Assembly (NCBI GenBank): GCA_947461225.1 | Contig: CANHJV010000028.1 | Location: 1 to 32,589 of the forward strand | DNA from: Gemmatimonadota bacterium | GTDB lineage: Bacteria > Gemmatimonadota > Gemmatimonadetes > Gemmatimonadales > Gemmatimonadaceae | Direction of reading: 5' to 3' | DNA: 32,589 nucleotides | Shown here: one piece after another, positions 1-11,722 of the stretch | How positions within the stretch are numbered: the first letter of the stretch is position 1 | Layout of the letters: every line of letters begins with the position of its first letter | Notes under the pieces: model-generated | Databases searched by the model: none | Seen by the model: the letters and a program-made list of their open reading frames with translations, nothing else | What the model was told of the DNA's origin: nothing | Made by a program: the position numbers and the translations under genes

Positions 1-35
1 CCGACCGGGGCGGTCGTTCACGACCCACCGTCCGA

Positions 36-69
36 AAGCAACAAGGCCCCGAGCACACAGCCCGGGGCC
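36..69 (-). terminator. Hairpin terminator after gcvH
   Basis: A 7-bp GC stem (GGCCCCG at 45-51 with CGGGGCC at 63-69) with an 11-nt loop lies about 30 nt past the gcvH stop. On the minus strand it is followed by the T-rich run TTGTTGCTTT. This fits an intrinsic terminator closing the coaE-gcvH unit. Confidence 0.6.
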
Positions 70-101
70 CCGCGTACCACGATCCCGTCGAGCGAAAAGC
101 C

Positions 102-488
102 TTACTCGCCCACGACGCCCTTGTACTCGGCGGCCGACAGCAAGCCAGCATCACCGCCGGCCGCGACGCGCACCTTGATCATCCAGCCGTCGCCGTACGG
201 GTCCGTGTTGATCAGGGCCGGTTCGCCGTCGAGGCGCCCGTTGATCTCGACCACTTCGCCGGCCACGGGCATGTACAGCTCCGAGACGGCCTTCACCGCT
301 TCCACGGTGCCGAACACATCGTGCGATCCGTACGTCGCGCCCATCTTGGGCAGTTCGACGTAGACGATGTCGCCCAACTCGCCTTGCGCGAAATCCGTGA
401 TGCCGATGGCCACGATCGCGGCATCGTCGGTCGCGCGGATGTATTCGTGTTCCTTGGTGTACCGCAGATCGGCGGGGATGTTCGACAC
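102..488 (-). CDS. gcvH: Glycine cleavage system H protein
   Basis: This is the lipoyl carrier of the glycine cleavage system. It shuttles the aminomethyl group from the P protein to the T protein and is reoxidised by the L protein in the cytoplasm. The 128-residue length is normal for the family. The lipoylation site is in the GTVEAVKAVSEL segment, with the modified lysine at about K66. The N-terminus (LRYTKEHEY) and the C-terminal GDGWMIKV segment are typical. The start codon is GTG at 488, preceded by GGAG with a 5-nt spacer. The gene lies 28 nt downstream of coaE on the same strand, so the two are probably co-transcribed. The P, T and L genes are not in the window. Family membership is clear from sequence; the operon is inferred from spacing. 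Confidence 0.95.
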   Translation of the reverse strand: MSNIPADLRYTKEHEYIRATDDAAIVAIGITDFAQGELGDIVYVELPKMGATYGSHDVFGTVEAVKAVSELYMPVAGEVVEINGRLDGEPALINTDPYGDGWMIKVRVAAGGDAGLLSAAEYKGVVGE

Positions 489-516
489 GAGGACTCCAGA
501 TGGGGAAAAGGAACGA

Positions 517-1146
517 TCACAATGAAGTATCCGCAGCGGAGCCGCGGAGGGGAAGCGCCTGAATCGTCTGCCAGAGTTCGGCGACGCGTACCGGAAGCTG
601 CTCTCGCGGACCGTCGTTGTCGATGATCCAGGTCGCTCCCGCTCGTTTTCGGGCGGCGGGCCACTGTGCGGCGATCATCGACTGGGCCTCATCGCGCGAC
701 AGTCCGCGGTCGTGCTGGAGGCGCTCGAGCCGCTGCGGCTCGGGCGCGTCGACCAGGATCACCCCATCGAACGCATGCTCGAGGCCGACTTCGAAGAGCA
801 GGGGGATGTCGGAAATGACCACCGCGTCGCCGCGGCGCTTGGCTATGGCCAGCTGCTCGTCGCGTAGCCGGCCCACGGCCGGATGTACGATGGCGTTGAG
901 CGCGTCGCGTGCCACCGGATCCCGAAAGACCTGGCGGCGGAGGGCCGGCCGGTCGAGCGTGCCGTCGGGGAGTAACACCGATGGGCCGAATCGCTCGACA
1001 ATGGCGTCGAGGGCTGCGGAGCCCGGACGCACTGCCTCACGGGCCAGCAGGTCCGCATCGATGATCGTCGCCCCGTGGGCCTCCAGCAGCGAGGCCACAC
1101 TACTCTTGCCGCTGGCGATGTTTCCGGTGAGCGCGAGGTGGAGCAT
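517..1146 (-). CDS. coaE: Dephospho-CoA kinase
   Basis: This enzyme phosphorylates the 3'-hydroxyl of dephospho-CoA, the last step of coenzyme A synthesis. The 209-residue protein begins MLHLALTGNIASGKSS, giving the P-loop GNIASGKS at residues 8-15. The DADLLAREAV motif typical of CoaE follows, and the lid region is near FRDPVARDALNAIVHP. The ORF track extends the start to 1200, but those extra 18 codons (MEGLRNLRSP...) are written through a perfect 12-bp hairpin belonging to the upstream gene. The ATG at 1146 puts the P-loop at the usual position. No Shine-Dalgarno is visible; a TAAGTT box ends 5 nt before the ATG. gcvH follows 28 nt downstream. The function is sure and the start is likely. 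Confidence 0.93.
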   Translation of the reverse strand: MLHLALTGNIASGKSSVASLLEAHGATIIDADLLAREAVRPGSAALDAIVERFGPSVLLPDGTLDRPALRRQVFRDPVARDALNAIVHPAVGRLRDEQLAIAKRRGDAVVISDIPLLFEVGLEHAFDGVILVDAPEPQRLERLQHDRGLSRDEAQSMIAAQWPAARKRAGATWIIDNDGPREQLPVRVAELWQTIQALPLRGSAADTSL

Positions 1147-1151
1147 GCCGA

Positions 1152-1157
1152 AACTTA
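1152..1157 (-). promoter_or_regulatory. Candidate -10 box (TAAGTT) of coaE, possible leaderless start
   Basis: On the minus strand TAAGTT is followed by five bases and then the coaE ATG. No good -35 is visible 17 nt upstream, and no Shine-Dalgarno precedes the ATG. The TANNTT form and spacing match the boxes before sbcD and ligA. This is inference from position and pattern only. Confidence 0.35.
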
Positions 1158-1169
1158 CCACCAACGCCA

Positions 1170-1196
1170 AAGGGCTCCGGAGATTCCGGAGCCCTT
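1170..1196 (-). terminator. Perfect 12-bp hairpin between the AraC-type regulator and coaE
   Basis: AAGGGCTCCGGA and TCCGGAGCCCTT form a perfect 12-bp stem with a 3-nt loop (GAT), 28 nt past the stop of the regulator gene. On the minus strand only a short T run follows (CCCTTTGG), so termination may be partial. Its position supports starting coaE at 1146. Confidence 0.6.
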
Positions 1197-1223
1197 CCAT
1201 GCGATGGCGATACCCGCGCCACG

Positions 1224-2039
1224 TTACGCGGCGGCGCTCTCCGGCATGTCGTCTTCTGGTTCCGAGATCTCTCGCCGCTTTTCGCGGTTGACGAGGAGCT
1301 CCTGAATCACCCAGCCGGCCCCGCCGCGCAGTCGAATCTGGTGTGGCGTGCAGCCGAGATAGCGCTGGCAGGTGTTCCGGAATGCACTACCCGACGGGAA
1401 ATCGAGCGCACCGGCGACGCCGTCGGCGCTGCGGGAGCCGTCCTCCAGCATGCTCGCGGCCACGATCAAGCGACCCCACGTCAGCAGCTGATGCGGTGGG
1501 GGCAACTCCGCTCCCTCCAGCCGCTTCGAGAGCAGTCGTCGCGACACGGCGATGAGGCGCGCCAAACTGTCTGGCGTCAGCCGCTCGTGCGCCCGGGTCA
1601 CCGACAGCATCACGGCATCACGCACGACGCTGCGCAATCCGGCGAGATGTGGCTTGAGCAGACTCGAGACACTGCGCGCTTCGGCCTGATCCAGAAGCGC
1701 CCCGAGCATCTGCGGCGTATCCGTTTCCTCGGCGACCACGAGCACATCGATGCCGCATCGACCGGCGTCGAACATGTCCTTGGCCCGTTCCCGCGTCAGG
1801 TCCACGTAGGCCACCAGCGCCGCTCGCGGCACACGGATACGCAGCTGGCGCACCCGTTCGAAATCCGCGCGGCCGTCGACGTATAAATCGAAGACCACCA
1901 CGTTGATTGGCCCACGCTCGCAAGCGCGGGTCAGAGACGTCCAGTCCTCGCAAGACACGAAGCGGTACCGGTCCCGCGCGGCGCTACGCAGCCGTGCGAG
2001 CCGGGGCTCGTGTGCGAGGAGCGTCGCGATTACGCCCAT
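1224..2039 (-). CDS. AraC-type transcriptional regulator with receiver-like N-terminal domain
   Basis: This is a predicted DNA-binding regulator of 271 residues from the ATG at 2039. The first ~125 residues resemble a response-regulator fold, with a beta strand ending in VVVFDLYVDG. D51 sits at the usual phospho-acceptor position, but the paired acidic residues normally near the N-terminus are not evident, so it may be a pseudo-receiver. The C-terminal ~100 residues carry an AraC-type double helix-turn-helix; the second helix pair is in FPSGSAFRNTCQRYLG followed by CTPHQIR. The ORF track start at 2108 is a TTG that overlaps the divergent kinase gene; ATG 2039 starts directly at the receiver strand. 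The gene is divergent from a hybrid histidine kinase, suggesting one signalling unit. The target genes are unknown. Confidence 0.75.
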   Translation of the reverse strand: MGVIATLLAHEPRLARLRSAARDRYRFVSCEDWTSLTRACERGPINVVVFDLYVDGRADFERVRQLRIRVPRAALVAYVDLTRERAKDMFDAGRCGIDVLVVAEETDTPQMLGALLDQAEARSVSSLLKPHLAGLRSVVRDAVMLSVTRAHERLTPDSLARLIAVSRRLLSKRLEGAELPPPHQLLTWGRLIVAASMLEDGSRSADGVAGALDFPSGSAFRNTCQRYLGCTPHQIRLRGGAGWVIQELLVNREKRREISEPEDDMPESAAA

Positions 2040-2107
2040 GCGACGATCCGTTCGGGGAAGGGGGGGCTTGACAATGACATCAGCCCAAAGACGCGGCGGG
2101 CGGGGCA

Positions 2108-5347
<3,240 letters not shown>

Positions 5348-5364
5348 CGGTTCGCCGCGACCTG

Positions 5365-5976
5365 CTAGAGCAGTTGCTGCTGCCCTTCGGTGGGTCGCGG
5401 GACAATGTGGCAGGCGCGGCATCGCGCTTCGTACGCATCAGCCGCGCCCACCATGATCGTCGGCGAGTTGTATGGCGCGGGTTTGCCGCCGATCAGTCGC
5501 TGATTCCGACTGGCCGGCGATCCGCATAACACGCAGATCGCGTGCAGCTTGTCGACCATTTCCGCGACGGCCATCAGCTGCGGCATCGGACCGAACGGTT
5601 CACCGCGGAAATCACTGTCGATGCCGGCGAGAATGACCCGCCGGCCGCGGTCGGCCAGACTCGACGCCACCTGCACGATCCCGGCGTCGAGAAACTGCGC
5701 CTCGTCGATGGCGATGACCTGTGCCATCGGATCGAGGCGTAACAGAATCTGGGCCGACGAGTCGACCGGAATCGCCTCGAAGGTACGCCGGTCATGGCTG
5801 GAGACATTCCATAACCCGGCGTACCGGTCGTCGAGATGCGACTTGAACACCTGCACGCGCTTTCGGGCAATGGTTGCCCGACGCACGCGCCGCAACAGCT
5901 CTTCGGTCTTGCCGCTGAACATTGATCCAGCGACGACCTCCATCCACCCGCCGGAGACCTGGAAGCTGCCGCTCAT
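5365..5976 (-). CDS. tdk: Thymidine kinase (TK1-like)
   Basis: This enzyme phosphorylates thymidine to dTMP with ATP in the pyrimidine salvage pathway. The 203-residue length is normal for bacterial type II thymidine kinases. The P-loop is GSMFSGKT near residues 17-24. The IDEAQFLD segment holds the Walker B and catalytic acidic residue. Four zinc-type positions are seen in CVLCG and CRACH, and the lasso loop contains the thymidine-binding YNSPTIMVG segment. The ATG at 5976 lies 2 nt after the stop of the upstream pseudo-helicase gene (TAACCATG), so translation is probably coupled. It ends 17 nt from the convergent kinase stop. The identification is secure. Confidence 0.95.
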   Translation of the reverse strand: MSGSFQVSGGWMEVVAGSMFSGKTEELLRRVRRATIARKRVQVFKSHLDDRYAGLWNVSSHDRRTFEAIPVDSSAQILLRLDPMAQVIAIDEAQFLDAGIVQVASSLADRGRRVILAGIDSDFRGEPFGPMPQLMAVAEMVDKLHAICVLCGSPASRNQRLIGGKPAPYNSPTIMVGAADAYEARCRACHIVPRPTEGQQQLL

Positions 5977-5978
5977 GG

Positions 5979-7814
5979 TTAGCTCTCGCTGCTCCCTTCA
6001 GGATTTCCTTCGGAATTCACACGCGGCTTCCGGCTCGCATTCTGCATGCGGGCGCCGCGTTCGGACCACTCTTCCCGCCCTTCCGCGCGCTCACGCACCG
6101 GACGGTCGCCGAAGGCCCGACGTTCTTCGTCGGCGCGGGGCGGACGATCGTTGCCGCCGCGCGGCGGACCACCACGGCCCTCCGGGCGCGGGCCGCGGTC
6201 GCTCCCGAACGACGGGCGCGCCGCACGATCACCACCGAACGACGGACGGGCCGGACGGTCGCCGGCATCACGACGCGGCGGGCCGAACGTGCGCTCACTG
6301 CGCGGGCCTCGTGCGCCGCGATCCCCACCACGATCACCACCGCGCGGTGCGTCCCCGCCGCGCTCGTCGATCCGGGCGCTGAGACGACGGCCACGCAGCG
6401 ACACGGAGCCCAGCGCCTGCACGGCCTTGGCGGCGTCGTCGGCGTTGAGCTCGACGATCGCGTGCGACTCGAACAACTCCACCTGTCCGATCCGGTCACC
6501 CGGGATGCCGGCTTCGTTGGCGACGGCACCGACGATGTCGCCAACGCGCACGCCATCACGCTTGCCGGCCGCCAGGAACACGCGCTGCTTGCCATTGACC
6601 ACGGGCGCCTCCGGCTTCTGGCCGGCGGCGAGCGGGGTGCGCACGGGACCGGCGATGGTAGCCTTGGTGCGAGCCGTCACGAGATCGCGCCGCGCGCCCT
6701 CGTACAGGCGCAAGGCGGCCGCGGCAATCTCGAGCGAATCGTGCGTTTCCAGGAGCGGCGCGAGCAGCGCCATCTCGCTGGCTGAGGTGCCGCCGGAATT
6801 CGCGAGTGTCGTGCGGAGCGCGGCGCGTAGGGCCTGCACGCGGCTTTCGGCGTTGGCCTTGCGGGCGGCCGGCGTCCACGCCTCGGCGAGCCCGCTCGTC
6901 ATGCGACGGAAGGCCGCGAGCTCGTCCGCCATCAACAGGGCGACCGCATCCACCGGCCGTGCGGCCAACGCGTCCAGGAGCGCGTCATACGACACCGGCG
7001 ACTCCCACAAGACCACGAGCGCGACATGCTGCGACGTGGCCTGCCGCACGACCTGCACGTTCAGCCCATCCACGGCCATACCGATCCGAGTGATGGCGGC
7101 CTGCGCTTCGCGCTCGCCGGCATCGGTGGTCGTCACGACGACGATCGACGGGGGATCGACTTCATCGAGGATCGACCGGAGGGCGTCGGCACGTCCGGAG
7201 GCCGATGTGATCACGAAGCTCGGCGTCATCGCGAGCGGGGCGACGCCGGCCAGCATCGGCGTGAGGCGACGCGCGCGGCGCATCTGCGCTTCGAGGAAGG
7301 CTTCGATCTCGTCCGACTCGCTGTCGATGGTGCCGACGCGCATCATGTCGTCCGGCGAATCGCCGAGCAGCGCTTGCAGCGTGTCGCCCATCTTGTCGGC
7401 GAGAATCTCGTCGAGGCTGAAGACCACGAGGACCTGGAGTTGCTGCAGGTCGATGGCGGCGTCCTTGCGGAGTGCGAGCAGATCGGCGGCGGTGCCGGTC
7501 ACGATGGCCACCGGGCCGGCCGCCAGGACGCGACGGGCGCGTGTGGCGGAGGTGACCGGTACAACCCGCAGGCTCTCGTCGGCCAGCAGCAGGCGCGCTT
7601 GTTCGGCGGCGCTGAGTGCCTGTTCAACCGTGGGAGTGATGACCAAGCAGGCCGGCGCGGCCACGCCCTGCATCCGGCGGCTGCGTTCGATCCCCGGACG
7701 CATGGCGGCGGTCATCATCCGCAGATCTGCGGGTCCCTGCAGCACCACGTGCTGGCTCCGCGTCGCCCCTGGCGACGTCTCTTCCCGTTCTTGCTCGCCC
7801 ACGCCCCACCCCAT
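5979..7814 (-). CDS. Degenerate DEAD-box RNA helicase-like protein with DbpA-type RNA-binding domain and RG-rich tail
   Basis: This is a predicted RNA-binding protein of 611 residues from ATG 7814 (620 from TTG 7841; residue numbers here use the longer form). The order of parts follows a DEAD-box helicase. Motif Ia is present as [11 protein letters not shown] (~67-76), the motif Ib region as [10 protein letters not shown], and a motif II remnant as [12 protein letters not shown] (~142-153). A second RecA-like half begins near [10 protein letters not shown]. The motif I P-loop is absent, and the position of motif VI (HRIGRTGR in active enzymes) reads [15 protein letters not shown]-driven unwinding is therefore unlikely. 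Residues ~418-495 match a DbpA RNA-binding domain, and ~496-600 is a Gly/Arg/Asp/Pro-rich tail with repeated RPSFGGDR-like units. It probably acts as an RNA chaperone or scaffold. Its stop is 2 nt from the tdk start. Confidence 0.75.
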   Translation of the reverse strand: MGWGVGEQEREETSPGATRSQHVVLQGPADLRMMTAAMRPGIERSRRMQGVAAPACLVITPTVEQALSAAEQARLLLADESLRVVPVTSATRARRVLAAGPVAIVTGTAADLLALRKDAAIDLQQLQVLVVFSLDEILADKMGDTLQALLGDSPDDMMRVGTIDSESDEIEAFLEAQMRRARRLTPMLAGVAPLAMTPSFVITSASGRADALRSILDEVDPPSIVVVTTTDAGEREAQAAITRIGMAVDGLNVQVVRQATSQHVALVVLWESPVSYDALLDALAARPVDAVALLMADELAAFRRMTSGLAEAWTPAARKANAESRVQALRAALRTTLANSGGTSASEMALLAPLLETHDSLEIAAAALRLYEGARRDLVTARTKATIAGPVRTPLAAGQKPEAPVVNGKQRVFLAAGKRDGVRVGDIVGAVANEAGIPGDRIGQVELFESHAIVELNADDAAKAVQALGSVSLRGRRLSARIDERGGDAPRGGDRGGDRGARGPRSERTFGPPRRDAGDRPARPSFGGDRAARPSFGSDRGPRPEGRGGPPRGGNDRPPRADEERRAFGDRPVRERAEGREEWSERGARMQNASRKPRVNSEGNPEGSSES

Positions 7815-8025
7815 CGATTGTCGGTCAGCCTGGCCGCCCAACGGCCAGTGATTGTCGCGCCCCTATGGCGCATCGCGTACCCGCACAGCGCAACTGCGTA
7901 GCGCACCCCTGTCAGGCGCGCTTAATTGCTTCTTGCCCAGCGAGGAAAGGTATCCCGGTCCGGCCCCGAACTGCAGGGGCCCCGCGCGTTTCCCTTGCCA
8001 TCCACCTTCGTTCCGCGTCTCGATC

Positions 8026-9219
8026 ATGCCTCTGGTCTTCCAGCCGTCCGCTAATATCGCCCGACTCAAGGAATCCGCGACGCTGGCCGTGGCCGCGAAA
8101 GCGAGGGCGCTCAAGGCGGCCGGCCAGGCCATTATCGATCTCGGGGCCGGTGAGCCCGACTTCGACACGCCGGCGTTCATCCGGCACGCCGCCACCGCCG
8201 CCGTGGAAGCGGGGGCCACCCGCTACACGGCGACCGATGGCATTCTGCCGCTGCGTGAAGCCATCGCCGCCGATGCCAATCGGTTGCTCGCGCATGGCGC
8301 GCCGATCACCGCGGCCGAAGTGGTGGTGTCGAGTGGTTCTAAGCAGTCGCTGTACAACGCCTGCGTCTGCTGCTTCGGCCCCGGTGACGAGGTGCTGATT
8401 CCAACGCCGGCGTGGACGAGCTACTACGAGATGGTGGAACTGGCGCGGGCGGTGTCGGTGCCGGTGTTCGGTGACGAGGCCAACGATCTCAAGGTGACGG
8501 CCGATCAGCTGGCGGCCGCCGCGACGCCGCGCACGAAGGGGCTGATGCTCAATTCGCCGAGCAATCCCACCGGGGCCGTGTACACGCGTGACGAACTCAC
8601 CGCGATCCTCGACCTCGCGGCCGACAAGGGATGGTGGGTGCTTGCTGACGAGATCTATCTGCGCATCGCCTACGAGGGCGGTGCCCAGTCAGCGCTCGAG
8701 GTGGCGAAGACGCGCGACAACTTGATCGTGATCAATGGCGTCGCCAAGGCGTATGCGATGACGGGATGGCGCATCGGCTGGACGATCGCGCCGGTGGCCG
8801 TGTCCCGGGCGATGACGGCGTTCCAGTCGCATACCACGTCGAACGCGTCGGCGGTCTCGCAGTACGCGGCACTCGCCGCCCTCGCGCGACGCGACGAGGC
8901 CGACGAGGCGGTGAACTACATGGTCAAAGAATTCCGTCATCGTCGTGACGCGGTCGTGGCCGCGCTCGCCGCGTTCCCGACGGTGCGGTACGTCCATCCG
9001 GCCGGCGCGTTCTACCTGTATATCAACGTGGCCGGTTTCCGTGGGGCCGCTGATGCCGGCGCCGCCTTCGCCGCCGCCGTGCTTGAGGAACACCAGGTGG
9101 CGGTGGTGCCGGGCAGTGCCTTCCTGACGCCCGACTGGATTCGCGCGAGCTACGCCACCACGGAGTCGGTGGCGGTTGAGGGCGTGACGCGCATCGCCCG
9201 CTGTCTCACCGGCGCCTGA
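8026..9219 (+). CDS. Class I PLP aminotransferase, aspartate aminotransferase-like
   Basis: This is a predicted pyridoxal-phosphate transaminase of 397 residues, probably moving an amino group between aspartate and 2-oxoglutarate or a related pair. Visible features are the substrate-side segment LGAGEPDFDTP, the conserved MLNSPSNPTG, the WVLADEIYLRIAY strand that binds the cofactor, and the Schiff-base lysine K241 in VAKAYAMTGWRIGW. The C-terminal arginine expected to bind the substrate carboxylate is in WIRASYA. The ORF track starts at 7852, but ATG 8026 gives the normal family length and N-terminus. An AsnC-type effector domain gene follows after 37 nt, hinting at amino-acid-linked regulation. 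The aminotransferase fold is certain; exact substrates cannot be read from sequence. Confidence 0.88.
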   Translation: MPLVFQPSANIARLKESATLAVAAKARALKAAGQAIIDLGAGEPDFDTPAFIRHAATAAVEAGATRYTATDGILPLREAIAADANRLLAHGAPITAAEVVVSSGSKQSLYNACVCCFGPGDEVLIPTPAWTSYYEMVELARAVSVPVFGDEANDLKVTADQLAAAATPRTKGLMLNSPSNPTGAVYTRDELTAILDLAADKGWWVLADEIYLRIAYEGGAQSALEVAKTRDNLIVINGVAKAYAMTGWRIGWTIAPVAVSRAMTAFQSHTTSNASAVSQYAALAALARRDEADEAVNYMVKEFRHRRDAVVAALAAFPTVRYVHPAGAFYLYINVAGFRGAADAGAAFAAAVLEEHQVAVVPGSAFLTPDWIRASYATTESVAVEGVTRIARCLTGA

Positions 9220-9256
9220 GCGGCACCCGCGACTCTCTCACGTCTTCGAGGCGATC

Positions 9257-9535
9257 ATGATTACCACCATCGTGCTGGTGCAGGCTGATCCGAAAACCAT
9301 TCCGGCCTGCGCGACCGCGCTGGCGGGCATTGAAGGGGTCAGCGAGGTCTACTCCGTGTCGGGCGCGTGGGATCTCGTGGCCATCGTGCGCGTGCCCGAT
9401 CTCGAACGCATCGCGACCGTGGTCACTGAGGAGTTCGCCAAAGTACCCGGCATTGTCCGCACGCAAACGCTCACCGCGTTCCGTGCCTACAGCCGCAACG
9501 ATCTCGAGCAGGCGTGGGACATCGGGGTCGAGTAG
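9257..9535 (+). CDS. Stand-alone Lrp/AsnC effector-binding (RAM) domain protein
   Basis: This 92-residue protein matches the C-terminal ligand-binding half of Lrp/AsnC regulators and has no helix-turn-helix. The alpha-beta pattern MITTIVLVQADP, VYSVSGAWDLVAIVRVPD and IVRTQTLTAFRAY is typical of the RAM fold. In full-length family members this part binds amino acids and forms oligomers; alone it may sense an amino acid or modify a full Lrp protein. It follows the aminotransferase gene by 37 nt on the same strand and is probably co-transcribed. The ATG start is the only sensible one. The partner and ligand are not evident. Confidence 0.8.
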   Translation: MITTIVLVQADPKTIPACATALAGIEGVSEVYSVSGAWDLVAIVRVPDLERIATVVTEEFAKVPGIVRTQTLTAFRAYSRNDLEQAWDIGVE

Positions 9536-9544
9536 TCGACCCCG
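9523..9544. terminator. Small hairpin across the stop codon of the RAM-domain gene
   Basis: CGGGGTCGA and TCGACCCCG form a 9-bp stem with the 4-nt loop GTAG, which includes part of the TAG stop. It lies between convergent genes. No T tract follows on either strand, so termination is only possible, not shown. Confidence 0.35.
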
Positions 9545-9573
9545 GATACGCGCTGCGCGCTATGTGTCACGCG

Positions 9574-10557
9574 TCACGCGTGGCAGCGCTGCCGCTCGTT
9601 GCGTAGCAGTTCGCGCCACGCGTCCGCTTCATAGCGCAGTACGATCGTGTACAGCGGCGCGGCGGCGAGCCTGAGCCCGAAGAACAACTCCGACTTGCCG
9701 TCGTTGTCCACATCGATGTGGTCGAGGTAGCGATAGCGCGGCGGCGAGAGCCTGTTGCCCAGCGTCGTGTACGTGAACGTCGGCTTGTAGCCGTACACGC
9801 CTTTGTCCAGCACCACCACCAGATGTCGGGGCCGCGCGCCCATCTGGCGCACGCTGTCGGCGACCACTTCGGGGTCATCGTACACCACCACGATCGTGGG
9901 CCGCGGTCCATTGCCGGTCTCGGCCACGTAGACGTCCCGCGTGTAGCGCGGCAGCAGCGACATCGAGATGCCGGCGGCCGGGGCGATCAAGGTTGCAATC
10001 GCGCCGATCGCGGTCTGCAGCTCCGCCGCCGACAGCGCGGTCACCGGCTGGAGCGGCGGTCGCTTCCCATTGGTGAAGAATTCCACGCCCGCAGGGATCG
10101 AAGCCACCGCACCGGGCAGTATGATCGAGCAGCCGGGGATCGAATCGAGCGGAGCGCCCTCCCACATGCCGCGCGTTGACCTCACGGGCGCCAACTCCCG
10201 CCCACCGCGGTACGGGATCAACGATTTCCCACCGACCAGATAGTCGAGATCGAACGAGCGCCACCCGCGATCGCTCAAGGTTAGCAACCGGAATCCCTGC
10301 GGTCCCATCGTGGCCAAGGGGACGACACGGGCGCCAGCGCTGTCGCGCGTGACGCGGAACAAGACGTCGGGATGCGTGGCGAGCAAGGTGCTGTCCCCTT
10401 GCCAGACGGGATCGCCCTGATCGGCGCTGAGCGCGTTCTTGACACGCTCCGTGGTGTCGCACGCTCCGCCGAGGAGCGCGATCGCCAAGGGCAGGGCACG
10501 AAGGGCTACGCCGCGGAGTCGCGGGGCGGCGATGGCAAAAGGTCGGGAGAGTCTCAC
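9574..10557 (-). CDS. Putative lipoprotein with FG-GAP-like C-terminus
   Basis: This is an exported protein of unknown function, 327 residues from the GTG at 10557. The N-terminus is arginine-rich and followed by a hydrophobic stretch ending LLGGAC, a lipobox-like sequence with the lipidated cysteine at residue 33. The ORF track begins 87 codons earlier in a region without protein-like character, so GTG 10557 is preferred. Near the end, YLDHIDVDNDGKSELFFG looks like one calcium-binding FG-GAP-type repeat. The middle has no recognised motif. It is divergent from the nurA-herA unit and convergent with the RAM-domain gene. No enzymatic role is visible. It is probably attached to the outer or inner membrane; which one cannot be told. 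Confidence 0.6.
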   Translation of the reverse strand: MRLSRPFAIAAPRLRGVALRALPLAIALLGGACDTTERVKNALSADQGDPVWQGDSTLLATHPDVLFRVTRDSAGARVVPLATMGPQGFRLLTLSDRGWRSFDLDYLVGGKSLIPYRGGRELAPVRSTRGMWEGAPLDSIPGCSIILPGAVASIPAGVEFFTNGKRPPLQPVTALSAAELQTAIGAIATLIAPAAGISMSLLPRYTRDVYVAETGNGPRPTIVVVYDDPEVVADSVRQMGARPRHLVVVLDKGVYGYKPTFTYTTLGNRLSPPRYRYLDHIDVDNDGKSELFFGLRLAAAPLYTIVLRYEADAWRELLRNERQRCHA

Positions 10558-10636
10558 GCCGTGAGTTTCGTGGGCGGGAGCGCCGAAGTCCACCACCGGA
10601 GGCCACGGGATTCCCGCGCGACACGGATGGGCCGCG

Positions 10637-10665
10637 TTGTCTGCGGGCGCCCGTCCTGCTAGCGT
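10637..10665 (+). promoter_or_regulatory. Promoter of the nurA-herA operon, leaderless geometry
   Basis: TTGTCT (10637-10642) and TAGCGT (10660-10665) are separated by exactly 17 nt. The GTG at 10673 lies 7 nt after the -10 box, where transcription would be expected to start. No Shine-Dalgarno is visible. Both boxes and spacing are read directly; leaderless transcription is inferred. Confidence 0.5.
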
Positions 10666-10672
10666 GCCCCTC

Positions 10673-11722
10673 GTGACTGATGAACACCCGCCCGCCGCCG
10701 CTGCCGCTACGGCCACCGATGCCTCGCTTCGCGGCGCCTTGCGCTCCCTCCGCGTGCTGTTCGGTGACGGCGCGCTGGTGGCGGCCGGCAGTGGCCCGCC
10801 CCTCGAACGCATGGCCATGCGCAGCGATCCGCCCTCGGTGGCGCCCTGCGTGCCGCTGGAGGCGCCCGGCGCGCGCCAGATCGCGGTGCCGAGCGAACCG
10901 CTGGTCGCGGCCTTCCTCGACGGCGTGCAGCGGAGTCGCGTGGTGGGTTACCTCGCCGGCTCACCGCTCATCTATGCCTCGGTCGCGGCGGCCGTCCGCG
11001 AGCGGGTGGCGCGGCGCCTCGAGACGTGGCGCGCGCCGAGCGTGCGTCGCGCGCTCTTCGTCTCGCGCGGCAAGCTCGGGGAGACGGCATGGAACCAACT
11101 GGTGGAAAGCGGGGTCCCGATGGTGGACATTACCGCCGATGTCGCGGACGAGGCGATTCCGGTCCACCCCTTCGCGCTCCGCGCCCGGGCGCTCGACTTG
11201 GTCGCGCTGGAGCGGGAAGGGCTCGAACGCCGGCTCGCCGCGGAGTGGTGTCGGAGTGAATCGCGATGGCTCTGGATCGACGGCGGCATTTCCGGCAATC
11301 TGGCGGTCGACGAACGGGCCACCGCCTTCGGCGTGGTGAAATCGCACACGACGCTGTACGGGAGCGCGGAGCAGGTGGAATCGGTGCTCACCCTCCGGGA
11401 GGCGGAACGCTCACCCGCCTTCCTGGTCGGCCATCGTCCGCGTCGCGCGGTCGCGAGTTGGTATCTGCGTCTGCGCACCACGGCAGGCGGCGATCCGATG
11501 CACGGGCTGGTGCGCGTGGAGATCTCGCCGCCGATGGACATGCTCGACCCTGATCACATCACCGACGACGCGCGCGCCCGGCTCACCGAGCACTGTGACC
11601 GCCTCTCCGCCGGCATTCTTGCCGAGCGGGCCCCGCTCTCGCTTCCCGATCCGCGATGGGATACCCTCACCTACGGCATTCATGCCTGTGAGATGTATCT
11701 CGATGCGCTCGTCGGCATTTGA
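10673..11722 (+). CDS. nurA: NurA-like nuclease
   Basis: This is a predicted DNA-end nuclease partner of HerA, 349 residues from GTG 10673 (GTG 10664 is an alternative). Known NurA proteins form a dimer docked on the HerA ring and resect DNA ends. The sequence has an acidic LWIDGGIS segment (D203), followed by a strand and the conserved-looking FGVVKSH (K223). Near the C-terminus, RWDTLTYGIHACEMYLDAL supplies Y334 and H337, matching the late Tyr/His expected of the family. The first NurA acidic motif is not clear. The stop overlaps the HerA-like gene by 20 nt, and sbcD and sbcC follow, which supports the assignment. The call rests on weak motifs plus strong context, so a divergent NurA-like protein is the safest description. 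Confidence 0.6.
   Translation: MTDEHPPAAAAATATDASLRGALRSLRVLFGDGALVAAGSGPPLERMAMRSDPPSVAPCVPLEAPGARQIAVPSEPLVAAFLDGVQRSRVVGYLAGSPLIYASVAAAVRERVARRLETWRAPSVRRALFVSRGKLGETAWNQLVESGVPMVDITADVADEAIPVHPFALRARALDLVALEREGLERRLAAEWCRSESRWLWIDGGISGNLAVDERATAFGVVKSHTTLYGSAEQVESVLTLREAERSPAFLVGHRPRRAVASWYLRLRTTAGGDPMHGLVRVEISPPMDMLDPDHITDDARARLTEHCDRLSAGILAERAPLSLPDPRWDTLTYGIHACEMYLDALVGI

Noticed and set aside
6180-6260. Short repeats that might suggest a repeat array
   Set aside because: They are the in-frame RPSFGGDR-like units of the RG-rich tail and have no spacers of CRISPR type.
6046-7851. A 601-residue plus-strand ORF opposite the pseudo-helicase
   Set aside because: It is Arg/Ser-rich low-complexity sequence without motifs and is explained by high third-position GC in the minus-strand gene.
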